The position numbers and the translations under genes were made by a program. From positions 1-40,392 of the forward strand of contig CAUJJS010000229.1 of assembly GCA_963205415.1 (NCBI GenBank): DNA of 40,392 bases, given 5' to 3'. Source of the DNA: Pseudomonadota bacterium. GTDB taxonomy: Bacteria; Pseudomonadota; Gammaproteobacteria; Xanthomonadales; Xanthomonadaceae. This document shows positions 36,444-40,392 of this stretch, piece by piece; position 1 is the stretch's first letter; each line of letters begins with the position of its first letter. The notes below the pieces were generated by a model. That model ran no database searches. It had not been told where the DNA came from and worked only from the letters and a program-made list of their open reading frames with translations.

Positions 36444-39400
36444 ATGTTCTCGGCCATCTATGGTTTTGAACTGCGCCAGCAGTTTTCCAATCCGGTGCTC
36501 TGGATCGTGACGGTGATATTTGCGCTGCTGGGATTTGGTGCCAGTAGTTCCGATGCCGTGCAGGTCGGCGGTGCCATGGGCAATGTGCTGCGCAACGCGC
36601 CCTATGTGATCGTGCAACTCTTGGGCGGTTTTGCTTCCTTGTCGATGCTGCTTCTGGTGATCTTCATCGGCGCATCGGCGCTGCGCGATTTCGATACACG
36701 CACCGCCGAGCTGTTCTTCACCACGCCGATGAAGAAGCGCGACTACCTTCTGGGGCGTTTCGGCGGTGGCCTGACGATCGCGGTGTTGATCATGCTGGCC
36801 GTGATCCTTGGCATTCTCGCAGGCACCTTCATGCCTTGGGTCGATCCGGAGCGTCTCGGCCCGACTTCGGCCTCGCCGTATCTGTGGAGCCTGTTCGTGC
36901 TGGTGCTTCCGAACCTGTTCTTCATCGGCGCATTGTTGTTCTGTCTGGCCGTGGCCACCCGCTCGATCCTCGTGACCTATGTTGGGGTGATCGCCTTCAT
37001 GGTGTTCAACATCGTCACCGGCGTGATGACCGCAGATCTGGATACGCGTTGGCTTGGGGCGCTGCTGGATCCCTACGGCAACGCCGCGGTGGATCTGGCG
37101 ACACGCTACTGGTCGGTGAGCGAGCGCAACAGCCTGTTGCCGCCGTTGTCGGGCTGGTTGCTCGCCAATCGCGCCCTGTGGTTGGGTTTGGGCGGCCTGT
37201 TGCTATGGGCATCCTTCGGCCTGTTCCGCACCGATCGCGAGGGCTGGAGCTGGCGTCGGCGCAAGGCCACGCGTGCCGGCGGCACCGCCAGCGCGCCCGT
37301 CACCACGCGCATCACGGTGCCCAAGGTGTCGCTGCAAACCAGTCTGGCCGCGCAGTGGCGTCAGTTCCTGCATCAGGCGGCGTTCGATACCAAGGGCGTG
37401 CTGCGCAGCGTGCCGCTGCTGGTGATGCTTTTGTTTGCCTTGCTGATCCTGATCGTCAACCTGGCCTTGGGTGCACAGATGTTCGGCACCCCGCGCTATG
37501 CCACGACGTCGTCGATGATGAATCTGGTGACCGGTTCCAATGCCTTGTTCCTGCTGATCATCGTCGTGTTTTACGCCGGCGAACTGGTGTTCCGTGAACG
37601 CCAGATGCGGGTGTCCGAAGTCACCGATGCTTATCCCAATGCCGACTGGATTCCGCTGGCCGCCAAGCTCGTGGCGCTCACCTGCGTGGTGCTGTGTTTC
37701 TACGCGGTGGGCGTGGTCACGGTGATGATCGCCCAGTTGATCAAGGGCGGCGTGGCGCTGGAGCCGGGTCTGTACTTGTCGAACATGCTGATCGATTGTT
37801 CGGGCTTTGTGCTGATGGGTGTGTTGGCACTGTTTCTGCAAGTCATCAGCAACAACAAGTTCATCGGCTACTTGTTGATGCTGGTGTACTTGGTGGCACG
37901 CGCGACGATGGGTTTTCTGGATCTGGATGATCTGCTCTACAAGCCATTCAGCACGCCGGCCATGCCCTATTCGGACATGAATGGCTTTGGCCACTTTCTG
38001 CGCGGCTGGGCTTGGCTGCGACTGTACTGGGGTGCGTTTGCCCTGATGCTGTTCGTGACCGCGCTGGTGTTCTGGGTGCGTGGCAATCGCTCGACCTGGC
38101 GCGAGCGCCTGCGTGAAGCGCGCCGGCGCTTGAGCCTGGCCACCTTGGCGCTGGCCGCCGTGGCGCTGGCGGTGTTCGTCGGCAGTGGCCTCTGGATCTT
38201 CCACAACACCCACCAGATCAATCGCTACGTACCCGGCGATGTGGCACTGGATCAGCAGGCTGATTACGAGAAGAAATACCGCCAGTACAAGGACATCCCA
38301 CAGCCGCGCATCACCGCGATGAAGGTCGATGTGGACCTTTACCCAGAACAACTGCGCGCCGAGATCCGTGGCCATTACCGCCTCAAGAACCGGCACGACA
38401 CGCCGATCCAGGATCTGCACGTCGTCACGGTCGGCCATGACGCCGACTACCGGTTGGAACTGACGTTTGCCGAGCACGATGTGACGCTCTTGGACGATGC
38501 GCAGGGCTATGCCATCTATCGCCTGAAAACGCCGCTGGCACCGGGCGTGGAAATGGATTTCGACTTCCACATGGAACTGGCCCAGCGCGGCTTTCCCAAT
38601 GGCCGCGCGCAGACGGCCATCGTGGAGAACGGCACCTTCTTCAACAATCAGGTGTTCCCGCAGTTTGGCTACGATCAAAATGCGCAGATCCAAGATCGCA
38701 ATGAGCGTCGCAAGCGCGATTTGGGCGAAGTGCCACGCATGGCCTCGATCGACGATGAAGCCGCACGCGCCAATACCTACATCAGCAACGATGCCGACTG
38801 GATCGATTTCGAAACCACGGTTTCAACCAGCCCCGACCAGATCGCGCTGGCTCCGGGCTACCTGCAAAAGGAGTGGACCGAAAACGGTCGGCGCTATTTC
38901 CATTACAAGATGGACGTGCCAATGCTGAACTTCGCCGCCTGGCTGTCGGCACGCTGGGAGGTGGCGCGTGGTGATTGGCACGGCATGCCGATCGAGATCT
39001 ATCACGACCCCAAGCATGCCTGGAACGTGCAGCGCATGATCGAGGCTTCGCAGAAGTCTTTTGATTACTTCAATGCCCAGTTCACGCCGTACCAGCACAA
39101 GCAACTGCGCATTCTGGAGTTCCCGAGCTACGCCAGCTTTGCCCAGTCCTTTGCCAACACCGTGCCGTATTCGGAGAGCATCGGCTTTGTGACCGACCTG
39201 CGCGATCCGGAAAAGATCGACTACGTGTTCTACGTCACCGCGCACGAAATCGCGCATCAGTGGTGGGCGCATCAGGTGATCGGCGCCAACGTGCAGGGCT
39301 CCACGATGTTGTCAGAATCGCTCGCCCAGTACTCGGCCTTGATGGTGATGGAAAAGGAATACGGCGCGAGCAAGATGCGCAAGTTCCTGAAGTACGAACT

Positions 39401-40031
39401 GGACCAGTACCTCATGTCGCGCGCCGGCGAATTGCGCGAGGAGCAGCCCTTGGCTCGGGTCGAAAACCAGCAGTACATCCACTACAACAAGGGGTCCTTG
39501 GTGTGGTACGCGCTGCGCGATGCCATCGGTGAGGACACCCTCAACGGCATCCTCAAGAAGTTCCTGGAGGACAAGGGCTATCAGCAGCCGCCGTACACCA
39601 CCAGTCGCGAGCTGTTGACCTACCTGCGCGAAGGCACCGACCCCAAATTCCACCCGCTGATCGAGGACCTGTTCGAGAAGATCGTGTTCTTCGACAACCG
39701 TGCGGTGGAAGCCACCGCGAAAAAACGCGAGGACGGCAAATACGTGGTGACCCTCAAGCTGCACTCGGAAAAGTTCGAAGCCGATGGCAAGGGCAAAGAC
39801 ACCGCCGTGGCCCTGCGGGATCCGGTCGAAATCGGCATCTTTGCGCGCCCTGCCGGTGGCAAGGAGGATCAGGAAACGGTGTTGTATCTGGCAAAGCACC
39901 CACTCACCGAGACCGAAAGCACGCTTGAAATCGTGGTCGACGGCGAACCCTACGAGGCCGGCATCGATCCCTACAACAAGTGGATCGACCGCGATGGCAA
40001 CGACAACCGCAAGAAGGTGACGATCGACTGA
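36444..40031 (+). CDS. ABC-2 type permease fused to a C-terminal M1-family metallopeptidase
   Basis: N-terminal multi-TM ABC-2 permease; C-terminal TAHEIAHQWWAHQVIGANVQGSTMLSESLAQYSALM zinc-peptidase motif. Confidence 0.9.
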   Translation: MFSAIYGFELRQQFSNPVLWIVTVIFALLGFGASSSDAVQVGGAMGNVLRNAPYVIVQLLGGFASLSMLLLVIFIGASALRDFDTRTAELFFTTPMKKRDYLLGRFGGGLTIAVLIMLAVILGILAGTFMPWVDPERLGPTSASPYLWSLFVLVLPNLFFIGALLFCLAVATRSILVTYVGVIAFMVFNIVTGVMTADLDTRWLGALLDPYGNAAVDLATRYWSVSERNSLLPPLSGWLLANRALWLGLGGLLLWASFGLFRTDREGWSWRRRKATRAGGTASAPVTTRITVPKVSLQTSLAAQWRQFLHQAAFDTKGVLRSVPLLVMLLFALLILIVNLALGAQMFGTPRYATTSSMMNLVTGSNALFLLIIVVFYAGELVFRERQMRVSEVTDAYPNADWIPLAAKLVALTCVVLCFYAVGVVTVMIAQLIKGGVALEPGLYLSNMLIDCSGFVLMGVLALFLQVISNNKFIGYLLMLVYLVARATMGFLDLDDLLYKPFSTPAMPYSDMNGFGHFLRGWAWLRLYWGAFALMLFVTALVFWVRGNRSTWRERLREARRRLSLATLALAAVALAVFVGSGLWIFHNTHQINRYVPGDVALDQQADYEKKYRQYKDIPQPRITAMKVDVDLYPEQLRAEIRGHYRLKNRHDTPIQDLHVVTVGHDADYRLELTFAEHDVTLLDDAQGYAIYRLKTPLAPGVEMDFDFHMELAQRGFPNGRAQTAIVENGTFFNNQVFPQFGYDQNAQIQDRNERRKRDLGEVPRMASIDDEAARANTYISNDADWIDFETTVSTSPDQIALAPGYLQKEWTENGRRYFHYKMDVPMLNFAAWLSARWEVARGDWHGMPIEIYHDPKHAWNVQRMIEASQKSFDYFNAQFTPYQHKQLRILEFPSYASFAQSFANTVPYSESIGFVTDLRDPEKIDYVFYVTAHEIAHQWWAHQVIGANVQGSTMLSESLAQYSALMVMEKEYGASKMRKFLKYELDQYLMSRAGELREEQPLARVENQQYIHYNKGSLVWYALRDAIGEDTLNGILKKFLEDKGYQQPPYTTSRELLTYLREGTDPKFHPLIEDLFEKIVFFDNRAVEATAKKREDGKYVVTLKLHSEKFEADGKGKDTAVALRDPVEIGIFARPAGGKEDQETVLYLAKHPLTETESTLEIVVDGEPYEAGIDPYNKWIDRDGNDNRKKVTID

Positions 40032-40044
40032 TACAGTGGCGGGC

Positions 40045-40392
40045 ATGCGATTCTGCCTGCCCGTCTGCCTGCTGCTGTCCGTACTGTTGGCGGACGGCAG
40101 CCGTGCGCAAAACGCGCCGCTGCCGCTGCGCGCGGTGGCGCCGTCGGAGGCCGTGTCGCAACAGTTTTCGTTGCTGGGCGCCACGCGTGCCTTTGGTTCG
40201 GAAATCATCACCGAGGTGATGGTCGATGCCACGGGATTCCTCTGGATCGGCACGCGCGAGGGACTGGTGCTGCACGACGGGCAATCGTTCCGACGGTTCC
40301 AGCACGAGGTCAACGATCCCGACTCGATCTCCAGCAACGGCATCCGCGGGGTGATGGAGGATGCGCAGGGCCGGCTGTGGATCAACACCATC
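40045..40392 (+). CDS. Signal peptide plus two-component-regulator propeller (Reg_prop) repeats; 5' part of a sensor protein, cut by the window end
   Basis: MRFCLPVCLLLSVLLADGSRAQ; GFLWIGTREGLVLHDGQSFRRFQHEVNDPDSISSNGIRGVMEDAQGRLWINT. Confidence 0.8.
   Translation, partial: MRFCLPVCLLLSVLLADGSRAQNAPLPLRAVAPSEAVSQQFSLLGATRAFGSEIITEVMVDATGFLWIGTREGLVLHDGQSFRRFQHEVNDPDSISSNGIRGVMEDAQGRLWINTI

Noticed and set aside
1-40392. CRISPR array, toxin-antitoxin pair, prophage, retron or known defence island
   Set aside because: No regularly spaced repeat arrays, reverse transcriptase, phage structural genes or typical TA pairs were seen.

Overview
This window is high-GC proteobacterial chromosome. Gene content and order (divergent comF | bioF-bioH-bioC, the moa/mob cluster, iadA, phhA/Lrp, ABC-2 permease/M1 peptidase fusion) resemble Xanthomonadaceae/Lysobacter-type gammaproteobacteria; this assignment is inference. 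Most of it is housekeeping: molybdopterin synthesis (moaD, moaE, mobA), 3HB-oligomer hydrolase, GST, glyoxalase I plus class-IV PLP lyase, biotin genes, comF, mutM, TetR-regulated RND efflux, rpmG-rpmB, thiolase, iadA, hrpB, an ECF sigma/Ser-Thr kinase pair, phhA/Lrp, an RluA-type pseudouridine synthase, and an ABC transporter with an M1 peptidase fusion. The main points for follow-up are: (1) a BioF homologue whose PLP-binding lysine motif reads SLSRALG (Lys replaced by Arg) with other active-site drift; (2) a relic that looks like the left end of an IS110-family element, with a strongly structured ~150-nt region (candidate bridge-RNA remnant) upstream of a 32-codon truncated transposase start; (3) next to it, a two-gene accessory patch in which a 49-bp direct repeat lies upstream of each gene; (4) a secreted vWD-domain plus bulb-lectin-like protein near an ECF-sigma/STPK-TPR operon, and a second, truncated ECF sigma; (5) two different REP/BIME-like palindromic repeat clusters. 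All homology calls come from reading motifs by eye; no database searches were run.
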